From Asterias rubens (Eukaryota > Echinodermata > Asteroidea > Forcipulatida > Asteriidae): DNA of 64,000 bases. Under the pieces are notes generated by a model. It had not been told where the DNA came from, did not search any database, and saw only the letters and a program-made list of their open reading frames with translations. Where the stretch lies: positions 3,840,309 through 3,904,308 of the forward strand of contig NC_047065.1 of the NCBI RefSeq assembly GCF_902459465.1, in the 5' to 3' direction. Shown here piece by piece: positions 26,006 to 57,358 of this stretch. Each line of letters starts with the position of its first letter. Positions within the stretch are counted from its first letter, which is position 1. A program made the translations under genes and the position numbers.

Positions 26006-26332
26006 TTAAAGACACTGGACACTATTGGTAATTGTCAAAGACCAGTCTTCTCACTCGGTGTATCTCACCAATGCATAAAATAACAAACCTGTAAAAATTT
26101 TGAGCTCAATCGGTCGTCGAAGTTGCGAGATAATAGTAAAAGAAAAAACACCCTTGTCACACGAAGTTGTGTGCTTTCCGATGCTTGATTTCGAGACCTC
26201 AAATTCTAAATCTGAGGAAGCAGTTTCTCACAATGTTTTAATCTATCAACCTCTCCCCATTACTCGTTACCAAGTAAGGTTTTATGCAAATAATAACTTT
26301 GAGTAATTACCAATAGTGTCCATTGCTCTTAA
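26006..26332 (-). mobile_element. TTAA MITE with internal deletion
   Basis: Both TIRs are present. The segment after AAATTCTAAATCTGAGGA is deleted up to GCAGTTTCTCACAATG. Confidence 0.88.
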
Positions 26333-27733
26333 AGTGTGTTTTGAAGAGGCACCAAGGCAAAAACCAGGGCAACAGAAGCTGTGGCACCAAGAGTAAATTC
26401 AGGCCTGCATTATACAAAATCAAACAAAATCCATCCAACCAATAAATAATTTTCTTCCATAAATACACTTTTGAATAAGTACTTTCATAAAATAAGAATG
26501 TAAAAGAAACCAGTGTTCCCTCAAGACACTAAACCATAAGATATTGGACACAACATACGCTGCTCTCGACTTATATTTGCCTGTGAAATTTGAATGCAAC
26601 AAACGAACTGCTTTATTCCCCAGACACCGATTTTCTAGTGTGGACGTCTCCTTCCAACTACCACTAATATAAATAATAATCATAATAATAAGTATCCATT
26701 AGGCCACATAAAAAGAAATTTGTTGAACATCCTTTTTCTTTGCGGATGGGGGAGGGAGGGATTTTTTTATATAAAGTTTTATTGACATGCCAAATATGAA
26801 ATCAAGAATAAAGAAATCATCACAATCACTATAAAACAGAGGGTTTGTGTTTTTGATGTTTTCAATAGTTTTGTCAAACAAATTTAACTCCTACATGTAG
26901 ATTACATTTTCTGTTAACTTTTTCAAACAACTAAGCACAGTGTAGCCCCAGTAAATATTTGAAGAATTGTTCTTGCTTAGCCAACATGAATAAAAACCTT
27001 CTTAAAACATCTTTTCAGACCTGTACATTTTGAAAAAAAATTCAGCTGAAAAATTTGGGCAGTATAATGAGATATCCAGACATGGGGAAATTTCTTTAAA
27101 AAAAATTTTAAAATGGGTTTTTTTTTTTTTTAACAATCAGGCAGGACGATCAACAATTTTCTTTTTTTATCTGGCCTTGGGGGCTTTTAAACATTGTGTC
27201 CCTGAGACCATATCAACACCTTTCAGGGATGAAATTTGTTCAGTCTTTTGTCTGATTTCAGACATTTTAAAAGTCTACCTTGTAATAAAAAATGCTCTTT
27301 GATCTACTTCTCTAGCACTGATCATTCTGTTCCCAAAAGCTCCTTGGAATCTAGAATTCCAAAGGGTGATCAACAGGTTGAAATGCCATCATTTCAATGT
27401 ATCCCCTAAGATTTGAAACCCAGTTTCAGACTTGTTTGCTGCAGTGACTCTCATCCCTGCCCTTTGGAGAATGCAGCACCGTTAGCCAAATTGGCGCACA
27501 GGCTGCAAATCATTCACATCAATAACCTCTACGCTCGCAGGTACTTATTTGCTCCTTGGTGATGAGAAGCAATTTAAGTTTAGTGTCGTGCCAAAGAATA
27601 GGAGTGAAACAAGTTTTGAACCCATACTTCGATTGACTTGGCCATCAGAAATAGAGTTACTCTAGACCACTCGACAAGGACATGCTACAGGGTTGTGAAA
27701 CTAAGAACTCTCAGTAAAGCGAACTTAACTAGC

Positions 27734-28114
27734 TTAAAGGCACTGGACACTATTGGTACATACTCAAAATAATTGTTAGCATAAACCTTAATTGGTAACA
27801 AGTAATGGGGAATTGTGATAGTATAAAACATTGTGAGAAACGGCTCCCTCTGAAGTGACGTACATGTAGTTTTCGAGAAGGAAGTAATTTTCCATGAACT
27901 TGATTTCGAGAATCCAGATTTAGAATATGAGGTCTCGAAATCAAGCATCTGAAAGCACACAACTACGTGTGACAAGGTTTTTTTTTCTTTCCCACAAATT
28001 CTACAACCAATTGAGCTCAAATTTTCACACGTTTGTTATTTTATGCATATGTTGAGATACACCAAGTGAGAAGACTGGTCTTTGACAATTACCAATAGTA
28101 TACAGTGTCTTTAT
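27734..28114 (+). mobile_element. TTAA MITE, full length
   Basis: Intergenic. The right end is altered to GTGTCTTTAT, so the second TTAA is lost. Confidence 0.88.
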
Positions 28115-28599
28115 GAGCCACATGGCTGAATGGAGAGAAGACAACGAATGAAGTTTTGTTTGTAGCAAAACCACAGTTCCAGGCAGGATTCGAACCGTTG
28201 TCCTAGAAATGGAATTCAAGACACTAAGCCAACCAGACCGCTCAATTTGACTAAAAGAATGTTCTTGAACCTGGAAGTTGTTTATATTTACCAACATAAT
28301 TAATACTGTACTCTTCCCCCCCCCCCAAAAAAAAAAAAAACCCACAAATGATCACAAACAGTAAGGTTACATAAAATATCATTGCATTGAAATCACTAGC
28401 AAGATATAAAAAATATATATCAAACAATCAAAAAAACTCTCACCACAATAAAATTTTATCAAATGCTACATTTGATTTCACAAAGTTTCAACCATTTACT
28501 CTATTTAGACATTTCAGTTCAAAGCGAAGATCTACCTCTTAGTTTTGTACTAACCACCATCTTTTTCATACATAAGCGTGTTTAATTATTTCTGATTCT

Positions 28600-28735
28600 T
28601 GGGGTTGAACAAAGAATTGACTAGAGTGGGATTCGAACCAACGACCTCCGGATTAACGTGCCGGCGCTCTACCAACTGAGCTATCTAGCCCTATATTGGC
28701 GGTGTCCCTATTTTGTCAATATCTTTGTTCGGGGG
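28600..28735 (-). repeat. tRNA-derived SINE copy
   Basis: The tRNA-like section 28621-28691 is identical by eye to 34878-34948, and the match runs on through GGTGTCCCTATTTTGTCAAT. Loop GTTAA would give an Asn-type anticodon, but the base before it is C rather than U33 and the stems are weak, so it is not called a tRNA gene. Confidence 0.85.
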
Positions 28736-28899
28736 TGCCGATTATTATTTCTCTAAATTATTTCTCTCAACCATTTACGACATCAATGTGGTTTTCCTAC
28801 CAGGGCAAATTCTGTACACAAACTTTTCTCATGGTGTTTTCTTTTTCTTTGGCATGATCAACAAATCATTAAACTTGCCCATACATGTAGTTACCTTCT

Positions 28900-28957
28900 T
28901 AATATTCCTTATCTCTGTTTCCCCCTATTTTAGAAATTAGATTAAAAATTTCATATT

Positions 28958-28993
<36 letters not shown>

Positions 28994-29080
28994 CAGAGCT
29001 CAGTTGGGGGTACTATACCCCCAACTGAGCTCTGAAAAAAAAAAAAAAAAACTAACATTGGGGGAAACATAGATAAAGAA
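28900..29080. repeat. Long hairpin with poly(T)/poly(A) arms
   Basis: 34 T (28960-28993), then CAGAGCTCAGTTGGGGGTA, a 3-base loop CTA, the exact complement, and 17 A (29035-29051). The perfect stem is 36 bp. Outer flanks (CTGTTTCCCCCTATTTTAG against CTAACATTGGGGGAAACATA) are also inverted, imperfectly. Confidence 0.92.
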
Positions 29081-29721
29081 ACTGTTAAAATCCGCACCGA
29101 TGTTGTGGAAAATGTCTTTAGTTGCATAGACATGATAGGATGATAAAACCCGCTTAACAAAATTGATGAGTACAGATAGCAGGCCTGGTTCGGAAACTGA
29201 CCAAAGGAAGATAAAAAATGCTGAAAAGTAACTGGATGGTCATGGAGACTATAGGGTTTGATGCAAGCCATCGATAGGAGTTAATTTTTGACACATTTTT
29301 GTTGGAGGGCAGTCACACTACTACTAAGGCAACACACGGATGACACGAGCAGAGTTGCCAACTCTCCCTGATTCTGCAGGAGGCCTCCTTTAAAAAAGAC
29401 AATTTTGTTTATGCAGGTCGCCCAAAACAAGGCTAAAAGCCACTCTAGGTTAAGGGCTACAAGGAAGAAAAGATAGACATGCAGAAACTCAGTGGAGCTG
29501 AAGGTAGGAATTGACATTCCTCTTAAAAGATGGAAGATCATAGGATGAGGGGAAACATGCACCAGGCAAGGAGTTCAAAAGAGATGCAGTACGAGGAAAA
29601 AAGCTACTGGAGTAACTCTTTGTTCTACATCTCGGCACAGCCACAGTATCCTGGAAATAAATCCACACTCCCTTGGGTGTGTTACTGCTGGTTGGCTGCA
29701 GAAGGTAGTAGGCCTGCCGTA

Positions 29722-29890
29722 GATTTCACCAAACTCTTCCTAACTTAGGATTTATCCAAGGACCTAGGACGTGTTAAGTTCCGCTTCCATAGACGTTAGG
29801 ACGCATTGATCCCATCCAAAGTTAGACCGAAATTACTCGTCCTAACTCGAGATAGGATTAATCCTAGCTTTTCCATAAATCGGCTGCTGG
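29722..29890. mobile_element. MITE, TTTCACCAAACTCTTCCTAA family
   Basis: GATTTCACCAAACTCTTCCT on the left and GGATTAATCCTAGC on the right. Confidence 0.78.
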
Positions 29891-30180
29891 CTTGCGTCTG
29901 AACTACCAACTTCAAATAAATTCAAAACTCAATGGGTATATAACACAAGTATGGTATTACCTTATCCATTGCTTGGTATCAATTAGAAAAGCCTTTAAAA
30001 AAGTGATGATGCTGTGTGGAAGGGGGGGGGGTATCCCCACTTAATTTGTAGAATTATATTTACCAAATGGTTTGATAGATTGAAAAAAGTATGATATACA
30101 AGTACAACAGCCATTTAATTAACATTTCTGAAAACTCTTAACAAATAATCTTTATAATTATGTGACGGGTTACATATAAA

Positions 30181-30186
30181 TTTATT
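30181..30186 (-). promoter_or_regulatory. Candidate poly(A) signal for NSMAF
   Basis: TTTATT on the + strand gives AATAAA on the gene strand, 68 bases after the stop codon (30256-30254). Confidence 0.4.
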
Positions 30187-30253
30187 GCATCACTTCCAGA
30201 GGGTCCTTAACAACCAGCTGCTCTTATTGACCTCTGACCCCATCAGATTAGGG

Positions 30254-51399
<21,146 letters not shown>

Positions 51400-51755
51400 G
51401 ACTGAAATTGAAAACAACGCCCTCTCTTGGTCACTTCACCTTACCACCAGCCAGTTAACACAGAAGAATCAAGTTGCATAACAAAAAAGTTGTCTGCTAA
51501 AAAAGGGAAAAGGAAACTGTCTGGAATGTAAGTTGTTTTCTGTATTAATATGCATATTTTCCGTAGCATGCCCTCTCTTTTTAACACCTGCTTTCTCATC
51601 ATGTAGAGCAGCATCCGAACGGATCAAAGGAAAACAAAAATCGTATTCCGCCACCACTTTTTCTCTTATTTTTTACCAGGAAAGCAAAACACACACACAG
51701 TTTAGAATGTTTAGTGACAGTGCACGCAAAGGTAAACTGTAATGTACTGTAATAG

Positions 51756-51861
51756 TAGACCCAGTACTGGGGCGCTGTATTCCTTTTTCGAAATAGTAGT
51801 AAGACAGAAAATGTCAAAATTTCGAAAAAGGAATACAGCTGCACCCCAGTTACTGGGTCTA
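51756..51861. mobile_element. Small MITE, TAGACCCAG-type ends
   Basis: Ends TAGACCCAGTACTGGGGCGC and CACCCCAGTTACTGGGTCTA, then GTATTCCTTTTTCGAAA on one side and its complement on the other. It lies between NSMAF and CMC2. Confidence 0.85.
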
Positions 51862-52050
51862 AGTACAGTAGGTAGATTCAGATTTTGGATATTAGTAAAA
51901 AAATAGTACGGGTAGGGCCTAGCAAAAGATTAAATATTGATATTTAAAAATAATTAAAGCAAAGGGTTGTAATGTCAATTACTGTAATTTGTAAACAAAA
52001 TTGTTGTTTTGTCAAGGGACTCAAGAGACTTGCTATCAAGGGTTATAAAA

Positions 52051-52517
52051 TTAAAGGGTGGCTGCAGTGTTTTTAGACTTTTTAAACCTGAAATATTTTT
52101 TATTAAATGCGCAAGTATTTAAAAAATGGTTTTCAAGAGATTAGGGGAACCCAACCCGCCGCTTAAAAGGGAGCATAAACGTGACGTCATGTCGGGAACC
52201 TGAGCCGTCGGGCCCCCTGGCTGTGTGCATATAGAGACGTATGCACTGTGTGGCCTGGTACCTAGGCGCGTGTAGTTAGGGACCAGACTCTTTTTGCCGA
52301 CGATATGTTTGAATTCCCGACGTGACGTCGATGGTGGGGGGGGGGGGGGGGGAGGTAACAATCCACAAAAGGGGGGGCATGACTTATTCGCTTATTAAGC
52401 AAGTGAGATATGTCGGGGAAAAAACAAAACACAGTTTATTGATGTCCAATACATATATCAGAAATAAATGACAGCAAAATTAACTGTTTTATTTTAATTC
52501 ACTGCAGCATCCCTTTA
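52051..52517. mobile_element. TTAA element, uninterrupted copy
   Basis: 467 bases, inverted relative to 34439-35348, with ends TTAAAGGGTGGCTGCAGTG and CACTGCAGCATCCCTTTAA. It contains a C/G-rich tract (52334-52353). It lies in the NSMAF/CMC2 intergenic space. Confidence 0.88.
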
Positions 52518-52545
52518 ATGGATACGAGTAAAATCAGAGTTTGAC

Positions 52546-52632
52546 AATAAGGTTTATCGCGATTCAAAAATATCTCTGTGTGGGTTCAGCAGCGCCCTCT
52601 CTTGATAATTTGCCATTCGCGATAAACCTTAT
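52546..52632. repeat. Short inverted repeat around a GCGCCCTCT core
   Basis: AAGGTTTATCGCGA and TCGCGATAAACCTTAT flank about 57 bases. It lies about 150 bases upstream of the CMC2 start, probably a small MITE. Confidence 0.8.
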
Positions 52633-52779
52633 GATTGTAATGTCTGGCTGAACATTAGTGCAAACCCTCTCTCAGCTAGCAATGCTGATAAATTAAATAA
52701 TTTTGGTCGTGTTACACCTGCTGTTATATTATTGTTTATTTCAGCGTTTCCAGTTTTGATCGAATCAACATCAAGAAAG

Positions 52780-54352
52780 ATGCATCCCGATCTGTCACCA
52801 CACCTACACACTGAAGAGTGTAACCTGACGATACGACTTCTACTACAGTGTCATAAAGATGTAAGAAAGACTGACAAATAAACCTTTCTCTACGATGGCA
52901 CGCACCAAACCAATCAAAAGGCAGAATCTTTGTAAAAGGTGTTTCAGACCAGTTCTTTGTTCGTTCCGCGTCACATTGGAAATTGAAATACGAGGAAAGT
53001 TATAGTTCACAATTTGAGAGAAACAAAAGTGTGAAAATATGATCAACAGTGTACCCAGCTTAATTTCAAAGACTCTTCACAAGGTTTGACAGGATGGCCT
53101 AGCTCACTACTGGATCCGTTGCAACTTCTTGGCAGTTCTATTGTTAGCCCATGAGGTGTGTGTCACCTTACAGGTCTAATTAATAGGCCCTATAATGTCA
53201 CTTTGATTGCCACATTAAAAGACATTCTACCGCCTTTAGCATTTCCGAGAAATAAGATACTTGGGTTTGCAAGGGTTTTGGAGTACGAGTTTGTCTAAGG
53301 GACCGTTCAGAATTAAGGTCGGTTCATAGTCGGTCGCGCGATGGAAATCTTGCGCGCGATCCTAAGACTAGGCCTATCAAAATGTTTACAATTTTTTCTC
53401 AAAATAGTGGGTGGGTCAAACGAAAAAAAAATCGAAATTCAGATAATTAAAATAGTATAGGAAAACAACACAAAATTGTTAAGCAATGTGCAGGGTAGAA
53501 GAATCTGTCAGTATAAAAGTAACATTTGAGTTGGTTCGGTCTTTTGTCTTTCAAGGCTCTCTGATGATATTTAACTATTTGTGTTTTGTTTACACAGAAT
53601 CCAGTCTCAAAATTTATGGGGAAGTGCAACCAGCAAGACACAGAACTTCACAGGTGCTTGAAAAAAGAGGTACAAGTAGCCAGAGCTCAACATTTCTGGG
53701 ATGAGAGTCCCGAGGCCAGTGATTTTAGTGTCAAGGGGGAGGGGGGGGGCGGGCAGTAAACAGCCAGACAGGCCTATTCATATAGTTGGTTTAAAAAAAA
53801 ATATCAAATGTTGAGTGTGTGCAAGGAACTTAACCATACTAGTTTCGTAAAATGTAGAGCTTTCTGCTCTTCCAGCCAGGCTCCTAGTGGATCTTACCTA
53901 TCATTAGGGACTGTGAAGAGAGATAATCCTGTTTCAGCCTCAGGAGTAGGTGGCAATGTGTCCCTGGTGGCAGTTGATTCGGATTTGGGATTTGGAGCCA
54001 AAAACAGTTATGTGCAGCCCTCACCTTGTAGTGGACCTGGCCGGGGCCTTGTGATAGAAGCGATCTCTCATTTTTTTTTTTTTTTTTTTAAATGTTAAAA
54101 CCTTTCACAAGAACTTGAAGGTAACATTAAGCAACGTCTTATGTAAAAAAACATCCTGAAGTCGGGAAAAATCTTGACAAAAAATGACATCTTCTAAAAA
54201 GAGATGAATATCGAGTTTACTATTTGTTTCTTAGAATTCAGAAAATAATCTCAGTGTCTTTTCTTCTCCCTCAGTATCTTGAAAAACTGGCTGCCAACAA
54301 ATTGAAGACAACAGAGAGACGACAAAGAATGGGTCTCCTCGAGCAGTCGTGA
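52780..54352 (+). CDS. CMC2: COX assembly mitochondrial protein 2 (twin CX9C)
   Basis: Three exons, all phase 0: 52780-52860, 53598-53669, 54275-54352. They encode 76 residues (human 79). The start [15 protein letters not shown] is nearly identical to the vertebrate protein and fixes the initiation codon. The four cysteines form two CX9C motifs: C14/C24 in [11 protein letters not shown] and C37/C47 in [11 protein letters not shown]. This is the intermembrane-space helix-turn-helix signature of substrates oxidised by the MIA40 pathway. The C-terminus is a charged helix ending [11 protein letters not shown]. Known role: cytochrome c oxidase biogenesis in the mitochondrial intermembrane space. 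It is too fragmented to appear as one long open frame; exon-by-exon reading was needed. It is divergent from NSMAF and convergent with the VWC gene. Confidence 0.96.
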
Positions 54353-54639
54353 TCAAAACATTCAATGCAAGAACCAAGATGACGATGTCAACTAACTCAT
54401 CTAAACAAGAACCTTTAAACGGGAGACTCTACGAAAGCAGTGACCAGCTTTGCCGTTCCACAGTTGTCGCAAGAAGGGTAGTTGTGGCGAGAAGCCCATT
54501 TGCTGGGACAAGTAGGGTTTTATTTGAGGAGGTTCAGTGTCCAGGTGTGATGAATCTTGGATATCAGAGTCAGCTGAAATGGTTGTGGAGTGTACATTCA
54601 GTCGCTCACCATCATCATGAACAAAGACAAGTTGACTCG

Positions 54640-55260
54640 AGTGGGATTTGAACCTTAGACCTCCGGATTAACATGACGGTGCTCTACCAACAGAGCTATC
54701 TAGATCTTCCTATATTGTCAATACCTTTGTGCTGGGATTCCAGTCGGAAGCCTTTCTTTCATTTTGTAACTGCCGTGTAGCCATGGATCACATCCAGTCT
54801 ATGATACAACCTGGGAAGTGGCAGTTAAAGGCAGTGGACACTATTGGTAATTACTCAAAATGGTTATTAGCATAAAACCTTTCTTTGTGGCGAGTAATGG
54901 GGGAGAGGTTGATGGTATAAAACATTGTGAGAAACGGCTCCCTCTGAAATGCCATAGTTTTCGAGAAAGAAGTAATTTTCCACGAGACCTCAGATTTAGA
55001 AATTGAGGTCTCGAAATCAACCATCTAAACGCACACAACTTTGTGTGACAAGGGTGTTTTTTTCTTTCATTATTATCTCGCAACTTCGATGACCGTTTGA
55101 GCTCAAATTTTCACAGGTTAGTTATTTTATGCATATGTTGAGATGCACCAACTGTGAAGGCTTGTCTTTGACAATTACCAATAGTGTCCACTGCCTTTAA
55201 GGGATCACTCTATGGGGGATGCAACTCTTATTTTAAATATCAAGAAACAAACCACAAGGG
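54640..55260 (-). repeat. tRNA-derived SINE copy interrupted by a MITE
   Basis: The left part (54640-54824) parallels 34870-35080 (TAACTGCCGTGTAGCCA, GATACAACCTGGGAAG). After the MITE the match resumes with GGGATCACTC and ends CCACAAGGGAAACTGACTGG. Confidence 0.85.
54825..55200 (+). mobile_element. TTAA MITE, full-length reference copy
   Basis: The element begins TTAAAGGCAGTGGACACT and ends with the inverted sequence AGTGTCCACTGCCTTTAA. TIRs extend about 25 bases and the outer TTAA behaves as target site, as in piggyBac-type elements. Internal landmarks in this orientation are ACTCAAAAT, TAATGGGGGAG, GTGAGAAACGGCTCCCTCTG, TTTTCGAGAAAGAAGTAATT, an inverted GAGACCTCA/TGAGGTCTC hairpin, and GCTCAAATTTTCACAGGTT. 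It encodes nothing. It interrupts a SINE. Confidence 0.93.
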
Positions 55261-56930
55261 AAACTGACTGGGTACATTTGGGATTAAACAAAGACAAATT
55301 TACCAGGAGCAGGATTTGAACCAAGGGCATCCATACTATTTTACCCAGTCAGTTTCTCCCATGGTTTTTTATTTGACAAAACACCTCTACAAAGATGAAG
55401 GGACATGTTAAAGGCAAAGTATACCTTTGGTTGTTCGATTGCTCAATCCTACATAAATGTAGATATATGCAATATAATTAGTTTTTGGGGATACCCAACT
55501 GAATTGTATAACCAGATTCATTAGTCATAACACATCGAGGTATATTGTTCCATTGGATAGAGAGTTTACTGGCCTGTGGTCAAAATAACTGACCTCGCAC
55601 CTACGGTACAGTAAAAAAAAAGAAGCCCTGCCTTGTGCAATGTTTTGAGCTTTACATGGTGTGGATAATAGGAAGTAAATAATACTAGGAAAATGGTGGG
55701 TTCAACCATGTGTAAATCTCTTTTAAAAGGAAGGTTTTGGGGAAATTGAGGGGGAAACTGACTGAATGAAAAACTTGTGTTTTTTGTTCCTGTTCCCAGA
55801 AACTGTTTATTACAATAACATTTCACAAAATACATGTTTACACTCGTTAAAATGGATGTTTAGTTTTCCTGAACAGTACAACAGCAATTCAATAAAGTAT
55901 GAAAACCTTAAAAAACATCGCCCCTGATGGCTTATTTAAAAAAGAAACGAGAAAATATTTACGATAGAAATTTGAAAATTTGTTTTTAAACAAGAGGGGT
56001 ACTTATGGCTAAAGTATTACTTCTGTAAAAACAGATTGCTGAATGAGAAATATGTTTTAGCATTAGATAATTTCCAAGTTGTTTCCTTTCTCTGGAAATA
56101 CGGTGGCAGTGGTGGGATACAACAAAAAATAGTTTTGGCAAATGTGTACATGTACATGTACTTCCATCAACTGTATTTAAGGTGTCCAGATCATCAAGTT
56201 TTAGGCATTTTTTACCCTTTTTGAAGAAAAATTTTAAAAAATTCTTGAGAATTACTGAAGAAATTACAGAACAAGATCTGATTGTGCCTTAATCTGATAT
56301 AGGAATCCATTTTTACTGAATGACGTTTCCTTTGTGATCATTGTGATCACTACTCATGTTATCTTTATAAAAATTTTCTAAATCAGAGGGGCTGAAAACA
56401 CAACAAAGATCACTGTACATATTATTTGAAAGCAACAAACAAGAAAATAGACTACGTACTGATTCTCTAAAACGTAAATACTTTACATATCGTAGGAAAA
56501 TGGCACACGTTACACTGAATGTTCAAGAATAAAATGTTCATTGATTGTCAAAATATGTATTAAAAGTGCAAAGAAGTTTTAGTGACCTCACATGTTGATC
56601 CTAGCAGACTCTTTAATACCAGTGTGCTCGGTATATTTTCTTTGTATATTAAAAGTGTCAAATAATGTGTACAAAATAAATGAGTACATACATTTCAATC
56701 TATTGTTAGATCAGCTATGTGTCCATTTCATTCGTTAACTTTTTGTGAAAATATCTGTGGAAATTATTGTGAAACATTTGTAAAATTATTGAAAGTTACT
56801 CTTAAAAAAAAAGAAGTTTATATCTGGTGAAAATTTCCTTTGGGATTCAATATCATTACCCCCCCCCCCAAAAAAGCAATCTCTAATCATTTTATTTGAA
56901 CACGTTATGAAAAGCATTTGTTTATTAAAT

Positions 56931-56936
56931 CAAAGG
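56931..56936 (-). promoter_or_regulatory. Candidate poly(A) signal of the VWC gene
   Basis: AATAAA on the gene strand 22 bases after the TAG; a second copy lies at 56896-56891. The nearer one would give a very short 3' UTR. Confidence 0.4.
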
Positions 56937-56957
56937 AATGATCAACAGATGTTTTTC

Positions 56958-57358
56958 CTAACACGCCTCCAGGCAAATGGTAGAAATCTCATCGCCGAAA
57001 AGAGTGCTGGTGGTGTACAAGTCATAGCCGGCACGCGTCATGTAGAACTCGGCGCAGACGTAAGGGTAGGAATGGCAGGGCAGATTGCCGAGATCACGGA
57101 CGTACTCCAGCGCTTCGAAACGCAGTTTGTCATCGCCGACCCCGATCATCTGACTGGCTTGATCGCTGTTCAATGCCTGCTTGATGATTTCTGTCTTAGC
57201 GCCCCCGCCGTTTGAGCGTGTCGCGCTCCAGAGTTTGACTCTCCAGATTTCGGTGCCCTGGATGTTGCGCTCGATGTTTTGTATGTCGACTTCCAGTTTC
57301 AGGCCGTAGTTGTTGGTGACGCCGTACAGCTCTAGACGAGTTCTGCCGAAGCTTACAT
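56958..57358 (-). other. C-terminal domain exon of the VWC protein
   Basis: This final exon is joined in phase to the last VWC exon through the acceptor ATCCAG before ATGTAAGC. It opens DVSFGRTRLELYGVTNNYGL and includes EVDIQNIERNIQGTEIWRVK, a Gly-rich turn (SNGGGAK), DDKLRFEALEYVRDLGNLPC and YPYVCAEFYM. Four cysteines fall in the last third. It looks like a folded beta-rich domain. I do not recognise the family. By eye the exon is clearly more GC-rich than surrounding DNA. Confidence 0.85.

Larger units (their letters stand above)
22770..30253. other. Long intergenic region between convergent ENY2 and NSMAF
   Basis: No coding exon was found. It contains the ENY2 3' UTR of unknown length (AATAAA at 24354 and 24427), four TTAA MITEs, a duplicated mariner-like MITE (25673-25993), a tRNA-like SINE (28600-28735), a long hairpin (28900-29080) and a TAGGAT-type MITE (29722-29890). 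Confidence 0.6.
51400..52779. promoter_or_regulatory. Head-to-head promoter region, NSMAF (-) and CMC2 (+)
   Basis: The 1.4 kb between the start codons holds a small MITE (51756-51861) of the same family as in the CTNNBL1/ENY2 promoter, a 467-bp TTAA element (52051-52517) and a short inverted repeat (52546-52632). Proximal sequence just before the CMC2 ATG is repeat-free. Confidence 0.5.
54353..56957. other. Intergenic between convergent CMC2 and the VWC gene
   Basis: It holds the CMC2 3' UTR, a SINE interrupted by a TTAA MITE (54640-55260) and about 1.7 kb of AT-rich DNA without coding signal (55260-56930), part of which resembles the ACCATGTGTAAATCTC repeat family (about 55650-55730). Confidence 0.55.

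Noticed and set aside
28621-28691. tRNA gene (minus strand)
   Set aside because: A- and B-boxes are present, but the anticodon stem is mispaired, U33 is replaced, and the sequence sits in a dispersed SINE with an identical copy at 34878-34948.
53808-54098. 96-codon + frame between CMC2 exons 2 and 3
   Set aside because: No family resemblance. Conserved CMC2 sequence passes directly from 53669 to 54275.
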